Assembly: GCF_027533845.1 (NCBI RefSeq)
Contig: NZ_JAPZVN010000024.1
Coordinates: 31,624 to 95,623 of the forward strand
Reading direction: 5' to 3'
Source: Streptomyces sp. RPT161
GTDB taxonomy: Bacteria; Actinomycetota; Actinomycetes; Streptomycetales; Streptomycetaceae
Length of the DNA: 64,000 nucleotides
How positions within the stretch are numbered: the first letter of the stretch is position 1; every line of letters starts with the position of its first letter. The notes below the pieces were generated by a model. The model did not search any database. It had not been told where the DNA came from and saw nothing but the letters and a program-made list of their open reading frames with translations. The translations under genes were made by a program, and so were the position numbers. Below, piece by piece: positions 16,490-25,792 of the stretch.

Positions 16490-17854
16490 TCAACGCCCGG
16501 CGCGGCGGCCCTTCATCAGGACGTAGACCAGGACACCGGCGAACAGGAACAGCGTGCCCTGGTACACCGCCGCGTATCCGGCACCGGCGACCAGCCACAT
16601 GGAGAAGCCGAACGCACCCAGCGCCATGGCCACGTCGCGTGCGAAGCGACCCGGCCGCACCTGCTCGCGGCGGCCGGAGACCAGCCAGTACAACTGGGCG
16701 GCGGCGGCCAGCAGATAGGGCACGGTGGCCGAGAACGTGGTGATCAGCACCAGGATGTTGAACACCCCTGTGGCGCCGGTCGTGTAGTTGACGATGGTGA
16801 GCAGCGAGGCGAGCACCACGCCGACGAGCACGCCGAAGGTCGGCACACCACGCTGCTTCTTGGTGAACGCGGCCGGGAACAGCCCGTCCTGGGCGGCGGC
16901 GTAGGGCGCCTGGGCGCTCATCAGTGTCCAGCCGTTGAGCGCGCCGATGATGGAGATCACCGCGCAGACCGCGATGAGCGTGCCGCCCCACTGGCCGCCG
17001 AACATGTTGTTGACCGCGTCGGAGAAGGGGGCGGAGGACTTCACCAGGTCGCGGTGCGACACAGTGCCGAACACCGAGACGGTGCCGAGCAGGTAGACCA
17101 GCGCGGCGCCGATGGTGCCCAGCACGCTGGCCCGGCCGACGTTGCGCTCCGGGTCGCGCACCTCGCCCGCGCTCATCGCGGCGGACTCCACGCCCACGTA
17201 GGAGTAGAGCAGCAGCGCGGCCGAGGCGGAGATCCCGCCGAGCAGGTTGCCGCCACTGGGATCGAAGGGGCCGAGGTTGTGCGGGTCGAAGAAGAACAGG
17301 CCGATGACGGCGACGAACAGCAGCGGCAGGAACTTCAGCACGGTGGAGACGATCTGCACCGCGCCGACCCAGCGGGTGCCCGCGAGGTTCGCCAGGGCGG
17401 GCAGCCACAGCGCGGCGAGCGCCACCGCGAGGTGGGTCCACTTGGAGAAGTGGCCGGGGAAGACCACGTCGATGTAGCCGACGGCGGCCACCGCCAGCGC
17501 CGCGTTACTGACCCAGGTCATCACCCAGTACGACCATGCGGACAGGAACCCGGCGAAGTCGCCGAACGCCTCCCGGGCGTAGACGTACGGTCCGCCGGTG
17601 CGCGGGTTGCGCTGGGCGAGGCGGCCGAAGACCAGGGCGAGGGTGATCGCGCCGACCGTCAGCACCACGAAGGCGAGCAGGCTGAGCGTGCCGAAGGGGG
17701 CGACGGAGGACGGCAGCAGGAAGATGCCGCCGCCGATGATGTTTCCCATCACCAAAGCAGTGGCGGTGGGCAGCCCGAAACGCCGCGCGTGATGGGTCCC
17801 GTTCTCGGCCGGGTCGGCCGGCGGGGCCATGGTCTCGCTCGCGGTGTCGTGCAT
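16490..17854 (-). CDS. APC-superfamily amino acid/polyamine permease
   Basis: The 454-residue protein has about 12 membrane helices and the APC signature GNIIGGGIFLLPSS in helix 1, then NPRTGGPYVYAREAFGDFAG around helix 3. The AdiC/PotE-like layout suggests an amino acid or amine exchanger. The start is ATG 17854, preceded by GGAGAGG, which leaves a short hydrophilic N-terminus; a longer frame to 17992 is rejected. Substrate is unknown. Confidence 0.85.
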   Translation of the reverse strand: MHDTASETMAPPADPAENGTHHARRFGLPTATALVMGNIIGGGIFLLPSSVAPFGTLSLLAFVVLTVGAITLALVFGRLAQRNPRTGGPYVYAREAFGDFAGFLSAWSYWVMTWVSNAALAVAAVGYIDVVFPGHFSKWTHLAVALAALWLPALANLAGTRWVGAVQIVSTVLKFLPLLFVAVIGLFFFDPHNLGPFDPSGGNLLGGISASAALLLYSYVGVESAAMSAGEVRDPERNVGRASVLGTIGAALVYLLGTVSVFGTVSHRDLVKSSAPFSDAVNNMFGGQWGGTLIAVCAVISIIGALNGWTLMSAQAPYAAAQDGLFPAAFTKKQRGVPTFGVLVGVVLASLLTIVNYTTGATGVFNILVLITTFSATVPYLLAAAAQLYWLVSGRREQVRPGRFARDVAMALGAFGFSMWLVAGAGYAAVYQGTLFLFAGVLVYVLMKGRRAGR

Positions 17855-18084
17855 GGGTGTACGCGCCTCTCCTGCGTCCCGCCGCCGCACCGCACATCGC
17901 CGGGGCCGGTGCGGTCGCACCGGTCCCGGCGATGACACGACGGAAGGTTGTTCTCCTTGTTCGGAGCGTCCCCATGGTGGACCAGTCCGCACACGTCAAC
18001 AAATCGATTGCGGTTGTTTCGGGCCATGACCCCGCGCACGGTAAATGTTGCGGTCCGGCCGCCGTCGGACCGCAGAAACGCCAA

Positions 18085-18120
18085 AGGGCGCACGGCCCGG
18101 GATTCCGAGCCGTGCGCCCT
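18085..18120 (-). terminator. terminator of the phosphoesterase gene
   Basis: A perfect 12-bp stem, AGGGCGCACGGC (18085-18096) with GCCGTGCGCCCT (18109-18120), has a 12-base loop and lies 17 bases beyond the phosphoesterase stop. On the minus strand it is followed by TTTGGCGTTTCT. Confidence 0.75.
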
Positions 18121-18136
18121 GTCCGGGCGGGCGGGA

Positions 18137-20017
18137 TCAGGCGGCGTCGCGGCGCCGGCGCAGTCCGAACGCGATGGCCCCGCCAGCGGCGATCACCAGG
18201 CCGGCGGCCAGCCCGACGGGCAGGGCCGGGAAGGACGCACCGGTCTCGGCGAGCTGCTGCTGGGCGATGTCGTCGGTGCTGGCGGCGTTACCGGTGTTGT
18301 CAGAGATGCTGGAGTCACCGGAGTTGTCGGAGCCGCCGTGCGACGGCGGAATCGGCTTCACCGAGGCGACGGAGCCGTCCGAATTCAGCAGCACCTGCTG
18401 GTCGTTGGGGTGCCTGAAGTCGAGCAGCGCCCCTATCGAGGTGGCCCGCTGGTCGAAGGAGCCGTCGCCGATGCGCCGGGTGCCCCAGTTGTCCTCGATG
18501 AACTTGGTGATCGAGGTCTGCTCGGTCTGGGTGTGGTCGACCTTGTTCACCTTGCTGAACGGGGAGATCAGCAGCAGCGGCTGCCGGGCGCCCGGTCCGC
18601 AGCGGTCCGCGTAGCCACCGGCGGGCGCGGGGCCGGCCTGGCAGGCGGGGTTGTCGACCGCCTTGCCGTCGGAACCCTTGGCGGAGTCCTTCGAGCCGTT
18701 CAGCGGCGGCGCGAAGACGTGGTCGTACCAGCCGTCGGAGTCGTCGTAGGCGAGCGCGATCGCGGTGTCGCGCCACTGCGGCGACTTCTGGATCTGGTTG
18801 ATCTCCTTGACCAGGAAGTGCTGCTCGTCGATCGGGTCGGAGTAACCGGCGTGGCCGTCCTGGTAGGCCGGCGCCTTCAGGAAGCTGACCGAGGGCAGTC
18901 TGCCCGCCTTGACCACGGCGTCGAAGTCGCTGAGGTCGTAGTTGTGGTTGGCGCGGCCGTTGTGCCCGATCTCGTTGATCGAGGCGGGCGCGAGGTGGTG
19001 CGGGTTCGAGGTGGACTGGTAGTACTCGAACGGGTCGTGGTGCGGGCTGTAGTCCTCCACCGCCGCGCCGCCGACGTTGGTGTGCGTGGTGCCCTTGCAC
19101 TGGGCGTACGAGCCCTGCCGGCCGTTCCACGGAGTGCTGGGCCGGAAGCCGCCCTGGAACCAGCCCCAGCTGACGCCCTTGGCGTTGAGCCGGTCACCGA
19201 TGTTCGGGCCGGTCATCTCGGCCAGCGCGTCCTTGGCGGTGTGGTCCTTGTTGGCGCAGTCGTCGAAGGCCGGGTCCGGGTCGTTGATCACGGTGCCGAC
19301 GCCCTTGGCGTTGGGCGACTGGACCGTGTAGGGGTCGGGCGTCTTGGTCTGCTTGGGGTGCTCGGTGCCGGAGGCCGGGTCCACCGAGACCACGCCGTGC
19401 GTCTGCCCGGAGACCAGCTCCAGCGCGCCGGGCGTCGACGGGCCGTAGGCGGAGCCGAACGACTTGTCGTTGAGCGTGTAGTGCTGGGCGTAGTTCCACA
19501 GCGCGGTGACGGTGTTGCCGTCGTAGTAGTCCATCGCCAGGCCCGGTTCGCCGAACAGGTTGCCCGAGCACTTGCCCGAGTCGGTGTTCTGCACGAACTG
19601 GTCGGCCTTGCCGCCGTCGTACGCGTACTGCTCGGGGCTGTAGTCGTGGTTCTGGTCGCAGGTCATCGCCTGCGACGGGCTCAGCCGCTGCGGGGCGTAC
19701 TGGTTGGGGTTCTTCGTCAACAGCCCCGCGTTGGCGAGGGTGTTGGTGTCCTTCGGGGTCTTCGGGGACGCGGTGAACTTCGTGCCGTCGCTGTTCGCCG
19801 CCTTGGGGTAGGTGGCGAAGTAGTGGTCGAAGGAGATGTTCTCGTCGAAGATCACGACGAGGTGCTTGACCGGCGTGGCGGTGCGCACCGGTCCGCCGTG
19901 GGCGGGCGCGGCGATCGCCGGTGCGGTGCCGCTCGCCGCCAGCACAGCTGCTCCGGCCAGTGCTCCCCACCGTGCCGCCCGGCGCCGGGTACCGGCCGGT
20001 GTCACTCTGACGGTCAT
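18137..20017 (-). CDS. secreted phospholipase C/acid phosphatase-type phosphoesterase with sortase anchor
   Basis: The 626-residue protein begins with a signal peptide (basic GTRRRAARWG, hydrophobic ALAGAAVLAASG, cleavage near AIAAPA). The phosphoesterase domain shows VKHLVVIFDENISFDHYFATY, typical of the bacterial phospholipase C/AcpA family, and ALAYDDSDGWYDHVFAPP, a metal and active-site region. The end is a cell-wall sorting signal: LAETG, a hydrophobic helix (LPVGLAAGLVIAAGGAIAFG) and RRRR. LAxTG is the class E sortase motif used by Streptomyces. It should therefore be displayed on the wall, releasing phosphate or head groups. A terminator follows. The promoter must lie between 20018 and 20119; no pho box is obvious. 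Confidence 0.88.
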   Translation of the reverse strand: MTVRVTPAGTRRRAARWGALAGAAVLAASGTAPAIAAPAHGGPVRTATPVKHLVVIFDENISFDHYFATYPKAANSDGTKFTASPKTPKDTNTLANAGLLTKNPNQYAPQRLSPSQAMTCDQNHDYSPEQYAYDGGKADQFVQNTDSGKCSGNLFGEPGLAMDYYDGNTVTALWNYAQHYTLNDKSFGSAYGPSTPGALELVSGQTHGVVSVDPASGTEHPKQTKTPDPYTVQSPNAKGVGTVINDPDPAFDDCANKDHTAKDALAEMTGPNIGDRLNAKGVSWGWFQGGFRPSTPWNGRQGSYAQCKGTTHTNVGGAAVEDYSPHHDPFEYYQSTSNPHHLAPASINEIGHNGRANHNYDLSDFDAVVKAGRLPSVSFLKAPAYQDGHAGYSDPIDEQHFLVKEINQIQKSPQWRDTAIALAYDDSDGWYDHVFAPPLNGSKDSAKGSDGKAVDNPACQAGPAPAGGYADRCGPGARQPLLLISPFSKVNKVDHTQTEQTSITKFIEDNWGTRRIGDGSFDQRATSIGALLDFRHPNDQQVLLNSDGSVASVKPIPPSHGGSDNSGDSSISDNTGNAASTDDIAQQQLAETGASFPALPVGLAAGLVIAAGGAIAFGLRRRRDAA

Positions 20018-20119
20018 GCCATGCCCTCCGTAAGCTGCGGTATGCCGCGTTCCGACCGGTGATGCTGGTGGCCGGCCGGGGCGGTACGGCGGAACTGCGA
20101 TGACATCGAAGTGAACAGT

Positions 20120-21343
20120 TCACGTCAAGAGGGCGCGCCCTAGCCAGTCGTCGCGGTCCCGCACGCCGGGCAGGGCGAAGAAGTAGCCGCCGCCGAACGG
20201 TGAGATGTAGTCCACCAGCGGCTCACCCGCCAGCCGCTTCTGCACCGCGGTGAACTGCCGGTCCAGGTCCTGCTGGTAGCACAGGAACACCAACCCCATG
20301 TCGAGGTTGCCGTTGGAGTCCATCCCCTTGTCGTAGTTGTACGCGCGGCGCAGTAGCCGCTGGTCGTCGGTGGCCGGTGTGCGGGGGTTGGCCAGCCGGA
20401 TGTGGCTGTCCAGCGGGATCACGTCGCCCTTGGGGTCCTGGGGGTACTGCGGGATGTCGCTCTCGGCGTCGCCGTCCAGGGGCGCGCCGCTGTCCCTGCG
20501 GCGGCCGAACATCCGCTCCTGTTCGCTGATCGAGACCCGGTCCCAGAACTCCACCAGCATCCGGATCAGCCGCACCACCTGGTAGCTGCCGCCCGCGGTC
20601 CACGCCGGTTCCCCCGAGCCGCTGGCCGGGACCCACACCAGGCGGTCCATCTCCCGGGTGTTGGAGGTGTCGGGGTTGGCGGTGCCGTCCTTGAACCCCA
20701 TGTGGTTGCGCGGGGTGCCGGACGGGCGCGGTGCGCTGACGAAGCCGTCGATCCGCCAACGCACCTGTGCCCCGCCGCGGGTGTGCCGGGCGATGTCGCG
20801 CAGCGCGTGCAGCACGGTGTCGGTGGAGTCGGCGCACAGTTGCAGGCTCAGGTCGCCGTGGCACCAGGCCGGGTCGAGGTCGTCGTCCGGGAAGGTGTCC
20901 ATCGCCCGCAGCCTGCGCGGCTTGCGGGCGCCCAGCCCGAACCGGCCGTCGAACAGCGAGGCCCCTGCGCCGACGGTCACGGTCAGCCGGTCGGCGGGCA
21001 GTCGTGGGCCGAGGGTGCCGGAGTCGGCGGGCGGCTCGGTGATGCCGAGGGACGGCGGGGTACCTCCCTCGGTCAGGAAGCGGGCCCGCTCGGTGATGGT
21101 GCGCAGCAGATCGGTCAGTTCACCCCGGTCGGCCGCGGTCACGTCCAACGCGGCCAGCACGCACTGGCGTTGCGACGCGGTGGTGACGCCCGCCTGGTGG
21201 ACGCCGTGGAACGGGATGGTGGAGGGCGCGTCGAGCGGCGCGGCCTGCGCGGCGTCGGCCCGCACCAGACCGGTGGTGGCGGCGCCGGTGATCCCCGCGG
21301 CCGCGGCGCCGCGCAGGAAGAAGCGGCGGTCCAGCCCGGTCAT
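20120..21343 (-). CDS. efeB: EfeB, Tat-exported dye-decolorizing-type haem peroxidase
   Basis: The 407-residue protein has a Tat signal ([13 protein letters not shown], then a hydrophobic run) and the DyP/EfeB fold: [27 protein letters not shown], the GxxDG motif in [25 protein letters not shown] and a C-terminal [15 protein letters not shown]. EfeB acts outside the membrane with EfeO in ferrous/haem iron acquisition. ATG 21343 overlaps the efeO stop (ATGA), so the two are translationally coupled. The frame is open much further upstream only because it shadows efeO. Confidence 0.9.
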   Translation of the reverse strand: MTGLDRRFFLRGAAAAGITGAATTGLVRADAAQAAPLDAPSTIPFHGVHQAGVTTASQRQCVLAALDVTAADRGELTDLLRTITERARFLTEGGTPPSLGITEPPADSGTLGPRLPADRLTVTVGAGASLFDGRFGLGARKPRRLRAMDTFPDDDLDPAWCHGDLSLQLCADSTDTVLHALRDIARHTRGGAQVRWRIDGFVSAPRPSGTPRNHMGFKDGTANPDTSNTREMDRLVWVPASGSGEPAWTAGGSYQVVRLIRMLVEFWDRVSISEQERMFGRRRDSGAPLDGDAESDIPQYPQDPKGDVIPLDSHIRLANPRTPATDDQRLLRRAYNYDKGMDSNGNLDMGLVFLCYQQDLDRQFTAVQKRLAGEPLVDYISPFGGGYFFALPGVRDRDDWLGRALLT

Positions 21344-22605
21344 GACGTCCTCCGTACATCGCATACCGCGGCGACCGCGGCGAGTTGCTCCACGGCGGCG
21401 CCGGTGTCGGCGTCGACCCGCTCGCGCTGGGTGCGGCTGAGGGCGTTCAGCGCGGTCCAGTGGCCGTCGGTTTCGAACCCGTCGAGGGTGTGCTGCATCC
21501 GGTCCAACGCGGCGTCCACCCGCGGGAGTTGGGGGAGGCGGGCGGCGGTCAGCAGCGGCCGCAGGTAGCCGAGCGCGGTCCTGGTGCCGTCGAGGTTGGC
21601 GCGGGCGGTGGCCAGGTTGCTGCCGCTGCCGTAGTCGGTCCGGCCGGTCAGCTCGAACTGAACGGTGTTCTCCAGGATCTCGTGCGCCCGCAGTCCCAGT
21701 TGTGCGGGGTCCATCCGCGCCTGCGACCAGCCGGACCGCAGTTGGTCCACGTCCTTGCCCAACTGGTCGGCGGGGCCGCGCAGTTGGTCGGCGCTCTGGC
21801 CGTGCCACAGGCCGTACTCGATACGGTGGAAGCCGGTGAAGCGCGGATCCGAGCTGCCCTGCGGCAGTCCGGCGGTGGTGCCGTTGATCGCCTTGTCGGC
21901 GTCGCCGAAGGTGCCGTACGCGGCGCCCATCCGCTCGTACACCAGATGCGCGGGCAGCCAGGCGGCGCGCGCGGCGTCGAGGTCCCCGCTGTCGACGGCG
22001 TCCTTCAACGCGCCGACCCTGTCGGCGAGCCGGCCCATCTGGCCGCCGATCCACTGCTGGTAGGCGATGGTGGGCGGGATCAGGTCGTGTTGGCTGACCG
22101 GTACCGCGGCGGGTCCGGCGGCGGCGTGACCGGCGATCCGGACCGTGGGGCCGGTCACGGCGTCGGCGTCGTCCGGCAGGCACTTGAAGGCGTAGGAGCC
22201 GCCGCCGAGGGTGACCTGGAGCGGGCGCGTGGTGCCCGGGGCCAGGCCCTCGACCTCGCCGTAGACCGCACCGGTGCCGGGATCGACCAGATCCACCTCG
22301 GCGGGGCCGCTGGAGGCGTTGTGGACGTCGAACACCTGGTCGCCGCCGTGCCCGTCGGTCCAGCCCTGCCCGCAGTCGCCCGCGGACATCGTCACCCGGG
22401 TGTGCGGCAACCCGTCCGGGTACGCGGCGCTCTGCCGCGCCGCGGGCCGGCCGGCACCGTCCATCGCGCTCACCAGCACCGCGACCACCACGGCGACCGC
22501 CACCAGCCCACCGCCCGCCGACAGCAGCCCACGCCGACCGCGCGGTATTCGTGGGCGGATCACTCGGCGGCTCCAGCGGGCACAGGACGTAAACGGCGTG
22601 GGCAC
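21340..22605 (-). CDS. efeO: EfeO, iron-binding protein (cupredoxin + M75-type domain)
   Basis: The 421-residue protein has an N-terminal membrane anchor ([19 protein letters not shown]), a cupredoxin-like domain (about 60-155) and an imelysin/M75-like domain with the HxxxE metal motif HLVYE and the family segment [14 protein letters not shown]. It should capture iron outside the membrane with EfeB. The usual third partner, the permease EfeU, is not upstream: the next gene is a cold-shock gene. The start is the first ATG of the frame; the short basic lead before the anchor is plausible but not certain. Confidence 0.88.
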   Translation of the reverse strand: MPTPFTSCARWSRRVIRPRIPRGRRGLLSAGGGLVAVAVVVAVLVSAMDGAGRPAARQSAAYPDGLPHTRVTMSAGDCGQGWTDGHGGDQVFDVHNASSGPAEVDLVDPGTGAVYGEVEGLAPGTTRPLQVTLGGGSYAFKCLPDDADAVTGPTVRIAGHAAAGPAAVPVSQHDLIPPTIAYQQWIGGQMGRLADRVGALKDAVDSGDLDAARAAWLPAHLVYERMGAAYGTFGDADKAINGTTAGLPQGSSDPRFTGFHRIEYGLWHGQSADQLRGPADQLGKDVDQLRSGWSQARMDPAQLGLRAHEILENTVQFELTGRTDYGSGSNLATARANLDGTRTALGYLRPLLTAARLPQLPRVDAALDRMQHTLDGFETDGHWTALNALSRTQRERVDADTGAAVEQLAAVAAVCDVRRTS

Positions 22606-22729
22606 CAGTGCGAAGGGCAGGGGTGCCGCCGCTCATCGTAGGGAGCCGGACAGCTCCGCACCTATGCGCGCGGGGCCGGGAAACCGGGAATTCGACGGGA
22701 TTTCACCTGTCCGGCATGTCCCGGCGGGC

Positions 22730-22933
22730 CTAGATGGGCATCACGCGGTCCGCCTGCGGTCCCTTCGGCCCCTGGCTGGTCTCGTACTCCACCCGCTGGC
22801 CCTCCTCAAGGGAGCGGTAGCCGCTGCCCTCGATGGCCGAGTAGTGGACGAACACGTCCGGGCCGCCCTCGTCCTGTGTGATGAAGCCGAACCCCTTCTC
22901 GGCGTTGAACCACTTCACGGTGCCTGTCGCCAT
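22730..22933 (-). CDS. cold-shock protein (CspA family)
   Basis: The 67-residue single-domain CSD protein binds single-stranded RNA/DNA as a chaperone. RNP1 KGFGFI and RNP2 VFVHYS are intact, with the usual start [12 protein letters not shown] and end [13 protein letters not shown] 22933 follows AAAGG at good distance; the GTG just before it is rejected. Confidence 0.95.
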   Translation of the reverse strand: MATGTVKWFNAEKGFGFITQDEGGPDVFVHYSAIEGSGYRSLEEGQRVEYETSQGPKGPQADRVMPI

Positions 22934-23006
22934 CACTCATGGCCTTTCGTGCGCTGCCGCGGCGGCTTCGACACACCGCCCGCGGTCTCGTCAACAGCAT
23001 CCACGA

Positions 23007-24080
23007 TCAGGTGCCATCCAGCACCCGCGAACCGCCGATCGGCAGATCCCACAGATCCTGTCGGGGACGCCCGCTGGCGACCCACGCCGCCCGGCAACGG
23101 GTCAGCGGCTCCAGCGGCGGCTCGGCGGAGAGCAGGAACGTCGCCCAGTGCATCGGGGCCATCACCCGCGCGCCCACGTCGAGGCAGGCCTGGACCGCCT
23201 CCTCCGGATCGGTGTGCACCGAGCGCAGCAGCCGCCTGGGCTGGTAGGCGCCGATGGGCAGCAGGGCGATGTCGATGTCCGGGTGGCGGCGGCCGATCTC
23301 GCGGAACCAGTGTCCGTACCCGGTGTCCCCGGCGAAGTACAGCCGCTGCCCCGCAGGGTCGCTGAGCACCCAGCCGCCCCACAGCGAACGGCAGGTGTCG
23401 GTCAGGGTGCGCTTGCTCCAGTGGTGCGCGGGCACGAACTCGAAGCGCACCCCGCCCAGTTCGGCCGCTTCCCACCAGTCCAGTTCGGTGACCCGGGTGA
23501 AGCCGCGGCGGCGGCACCAGCGGGCCAGCCCGGCCGGGACGAACAGCGCGGTGTCGCGCGGCAGCCGCTTGAGGGTGGGGGCGTCCAGGTGGTCGTAGTG
23601 GTTGTGGCTGATGACCACCGCGTCCACCGGCGGCAGGTTCGCCCAGGCCACGCCGACCGGGGTGACCCGGGCAGGGGTGCCGAGGATCCTGCGGGACCAC
23701 ACCGGGTCGGTCAGCACGGTCAGGCCGCCGACGCGCACCACCCAACTGGCGTGTCCCACCCAGCTGATGGCCAGCGTCCGGGCGTCCACGTCGGGCAGCC
23801 GGGCGGGCCGGACCGGAAGCCTGGGCAGGTCGGCGAGGTCCTCACGGCGGGGGCGCAGACCTCCCTGGCGGCTGGCCCGGAACATCTCCAGGAAACCCGG
23901 GAGCGGTTCGGTCATACGGGCGGCGAAGGACCGCGGCCAGACCCGCCGCTCACCGATGGGCCGCGGACGGCTGTCGGTGCCGGGCGCGCCGGTGGGTCGC
24001 GGCGCCTCCGGCGCCGTGGGGCCGATATGGGGCCGCTCGGCCTGATCAGGCCGTTCGCTCTGTTCGGTCTGATCGGTCAT
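23007..24080 (-). CDS. MBL-fold metallo-hydrolase (NAPE-PLD/UlaG-like)
   Basis: The 357-residue protein has a variable hydrophilic N-terminus (about 1-95) and a metallo-beta-lactamase fold: AISWVGHASWVVRVGG, the metal motif VISHNHYDHLD, VPAHHWSKRTLTD, LYFAGDTGYGHWF and MHWATF near the end. This layout matches bacterial NAPE-PLD-like lipid hydrolases, often with phospholipid-like substrates, but the substrate is not established. ATG 24080 follows GGAG by 5 bases. It lies 73 bases downstream of the aminotransferase-like gene and may be its operon partner. Confidence 0.85.
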   Translation of the reverse strand: MTDQTEQSERPDQAERPHIGPTAPEAPRPTGAPGTDSRPRPIGERRVWPRSFAARMTEPLPGFLEMFRASRQGGLRPRREDLADLPRLPVRPARLPDVDARTLAISWVGHASWVVRVGGLTVLTDPVWSRRILGTPARVTPVGVAWANLPPVDAVVISHNHYDHLDAPTLKRLPRDTALFVPAGLARWCRRRGFTRVTELDWWEAAELGGVRFEFVPAHHWSKRTLTDTCRSLWGGWVLSDPAGQRLYFAGDTGYGHWFREIGRRHPDIDIALLPIGAYQPRRLLRSVHTDPEEAVQACLDVGARVMAPMHWATFLLSAEPPLEPLTRCRAAWVASGRPRQDLWDLPIGGSRVLDGT

Positions 24081-24153
24081 CAACGCTCCAATCGGTGGGG
24101 GCACCTTGCGGCGGCCGGACGGGACCGAGGGCGGGGCGCCCGTTGACGGTATT

Positions 24154-25335
24154 TCAGGCGGCGGTCAGTTCGCAGAAGGCGGTGCCGAGCGCCGCCAACG
24201 CCTCGGCGACCTGCGGCACCCGCAGCGGTTCCGCGGCGTGCAGCGCGGCTTCCCGCTCGGCGGGCGTGCCGCCGTACAGCACCGAGGTCGTGATCCGTAC
24301 CCGCAGCGCGGCCGGGTCATCGCCGAACCAGGGGCCCGCGACGGCCCCCGGCAGCCGCTCGGCCAGCGCCTCCGGGCCGGTGACGCCGTGCTCGGCGAGA
24401 GCCGGGCGCAGCGGGCCGAAGTCGGGGTAGAGCTGGTGTCCGGCCTGCGGCGGCAGGCAGAGCGCGCCCAGTCGGGTGACGGCGCGGTGCGCGGCGGCGG
24501 CCACGGCGGCGTGCAGCCGTACGGCGGCGGCGGTGCGCTCCCGTAGCGCGGCGGGCTCGGCCAGGGCGAGTGCGGCGGCCTGGGCGACGGGGGCGGCCGG
24601 TACCGCCCGCTGCGCGTCGAGCAGATCGCGTACCGGGCCGAGCAGAGCGCCCGCCGGCTCGCCATGCGGGAACCGCGCGACGGCCGCGGGCCAGGAGGGC
24701 GGCAGCAGTGCGCCCGCCAGGTCGGTGAGCACCACGGTCTGCCGGGGGAACGACTCGGCCGGGCTGAGCAGCACGGTGTGCGGGTCGTGCAGCGTGTCGC
24801 GGAACGTCTCGTCGCAGGCCACCAGCACTGAGGCGGCGGCCGCCGCCTCGCACACCTCGTGCAGCAGCTCGGGCGGGGCGACGGTGCCGGTGGGGTCGTC
24901 GGCGACGGAGACCACCAGCAGCCGCGGCTGCGCTCCGCCCTCCCGGGCCCGGCGCAGGGTCTCCAGCAGCGCCACCGGGTCCGGTAGGCCACCGCACTCG
25001 GGCGGGGTCGCGACGGGGTGCACCCGGCGGCCGAGCACCCTCGCCTGCGCGGCGTACCAGGCCGTCGCGGGACTGGGCACCACCAGATCACCGCCGACCG
25101 CCGCCAGCAGGGCGAGCAGCAGCGGCGCCGGGCCCGGCGCGAGCAGCACCCGGTCCGGCTCGGTGGCCAGCCCACGCCGCCCCCAGTAGCCGCAGGCCGC
25201 GGTGCGCACGGCGACATCGCCGCCGGTCGGCTGCGGCGGCGCGTCCCGGGCCTGGGCGAACCGGTCGGCCAGCTCGGGGGCCGCGGGGAGCCCGGGATCG
25301 GGGCGGGAGGGGGAGCCAGCCGCCGTGCGGTGCAT
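24154..25335 (-). CDS. fold-type-I aminotransferase-like protein without a recognisable PLP lysine
   Basis: The 393-residue protein follows the class I/II aminotransferase plan: APGPAPLLLALLAAVGG at the cofactor phosphate region, VVSVADDPTGTVAPPELLH in place of the NPTG segment, and VLVACDETFRD for the PLP-pyridine aspartate. Where the lysine that binds PLP should be (usually S-x-S-K), it reads LTDLAGALLPPSWPAA with no lysine, so it may not be a functional transaminase. The C-terminal domain has LRVRITTSVLYG, like the substrate-carboxylate arginine region. ATG 25335 is chosen because GGAGGT lies 5 bases upstream. The gene is 41 bases after the DUF6158 gene, on the same strand. Confidence 0.7.
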   Translation of the reverse strand: MHRTAAGSPSRPDPGLPAAPELADRFAQARDAPPQPTGGDVAVRTAACGYWGRRGLATEPDRVLLAPGPAPLLLALLAAVGGDLVVPSPATAWYAAQARVLGRRVHPVATPPECGGLPDPVALLETLRRAREGGAQPRLLVVSVADDPTGTVAPPELLHEVCEAAAAASVLVACDETFRDTLHDPHTVLLSPAESFPRQTVVLTDLAGALLPPSWPAAVARFPHGEPAGALLGPVRDLLDAQRAVPAAPVAQAAALALAEPAALRERTAAAVRLHAAVAAAAHRAVTRLGALCLPPQAGHQLYPDFGPLRPALAEHGVTGPEALAERLPGAVAGPWFGDDPAALRVRITTSVLYGGTPAEREAALHAAEPLRVPQVAEALAALGTAFCELTAA

Positions 25336-25376
25336 CCGTACCTCCATGCGGCGGGCGTCGCGGCCACGGACGGGGC

Positions 25377-25616
25377 TCAGACGCAGGCGGCGCGGGCGCG
25401 GGCGCCTGCCCTGGTACGGCCGGGAGCCGGGCGGCGCTGCGGGTGACGCCGCAGGTACTCGCCCTCCAGCGCGGCCATCCGCGAGCTGTGCGTCCGCAGC
25501 GCGTCCGACGATCCGTACAGCAGCGTCTCGTGCCGGGTGCGGTGGATGGCCTCCAGTTCCTTGATCAGCAGGCGGTCGTCCAGCCGCTCGGGTGCCACAC
25601 CGTTGTAGTCGGCCAT
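25377..25616 (-). CDS. DUF6158 family small protein
   Basis: The 79-residue protein matches a small actinobacterial family I recall as DUF6158: GVAPERLDDRLLIKELEAIH, RTRHETLLYGS and RMAALEGEYLRRHP. It is mostly helical and basic at the end. Function is unknown. AAGGA precedes ATG 25616. It probably heads or joins the transcript of the aminotransferase-like and MBL genes. Confidence 0.75.
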   Translation of the reverse strand: MADYNGVAPERLDDRLLIKELEAIHRTRHETLLYGSSDALRTHSSRMAALEGEYLRRHPQRRPAPGRTRAGARARAACV

Positions 25617-25792
25617 GGGCGCGTCCTTCCCGGCTCGGTCCTTCCGGTCCCGCCACGGCGGTCGCCCACGCGAAGCGCGTCCCCGTGGGGAACCGCGGCC
25701 AGCCCTGACGCGGCCAGTATCGCAACGGCCACCGGCCCCCGCACGCCCGCTCGCCTGTCCGGCGGACCCGGCGCCGAAGTACGCGGCGCCCG

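Noticed and set aside
17948..20062. Plus-strand frame of 704 codons over the phosphoesterase
   Set aside because: Val/Gly/Arg-rich shadow of a gene with a signal peptide, catalytic motifs and sortase signal.
21344..22636. Apparent N-terminal extension of efeB across efeO
   Set aside because: The upstream residues are a shadow of efeO; the Tat signal at ATG 21343 and the ATGA overlap mark the true start.
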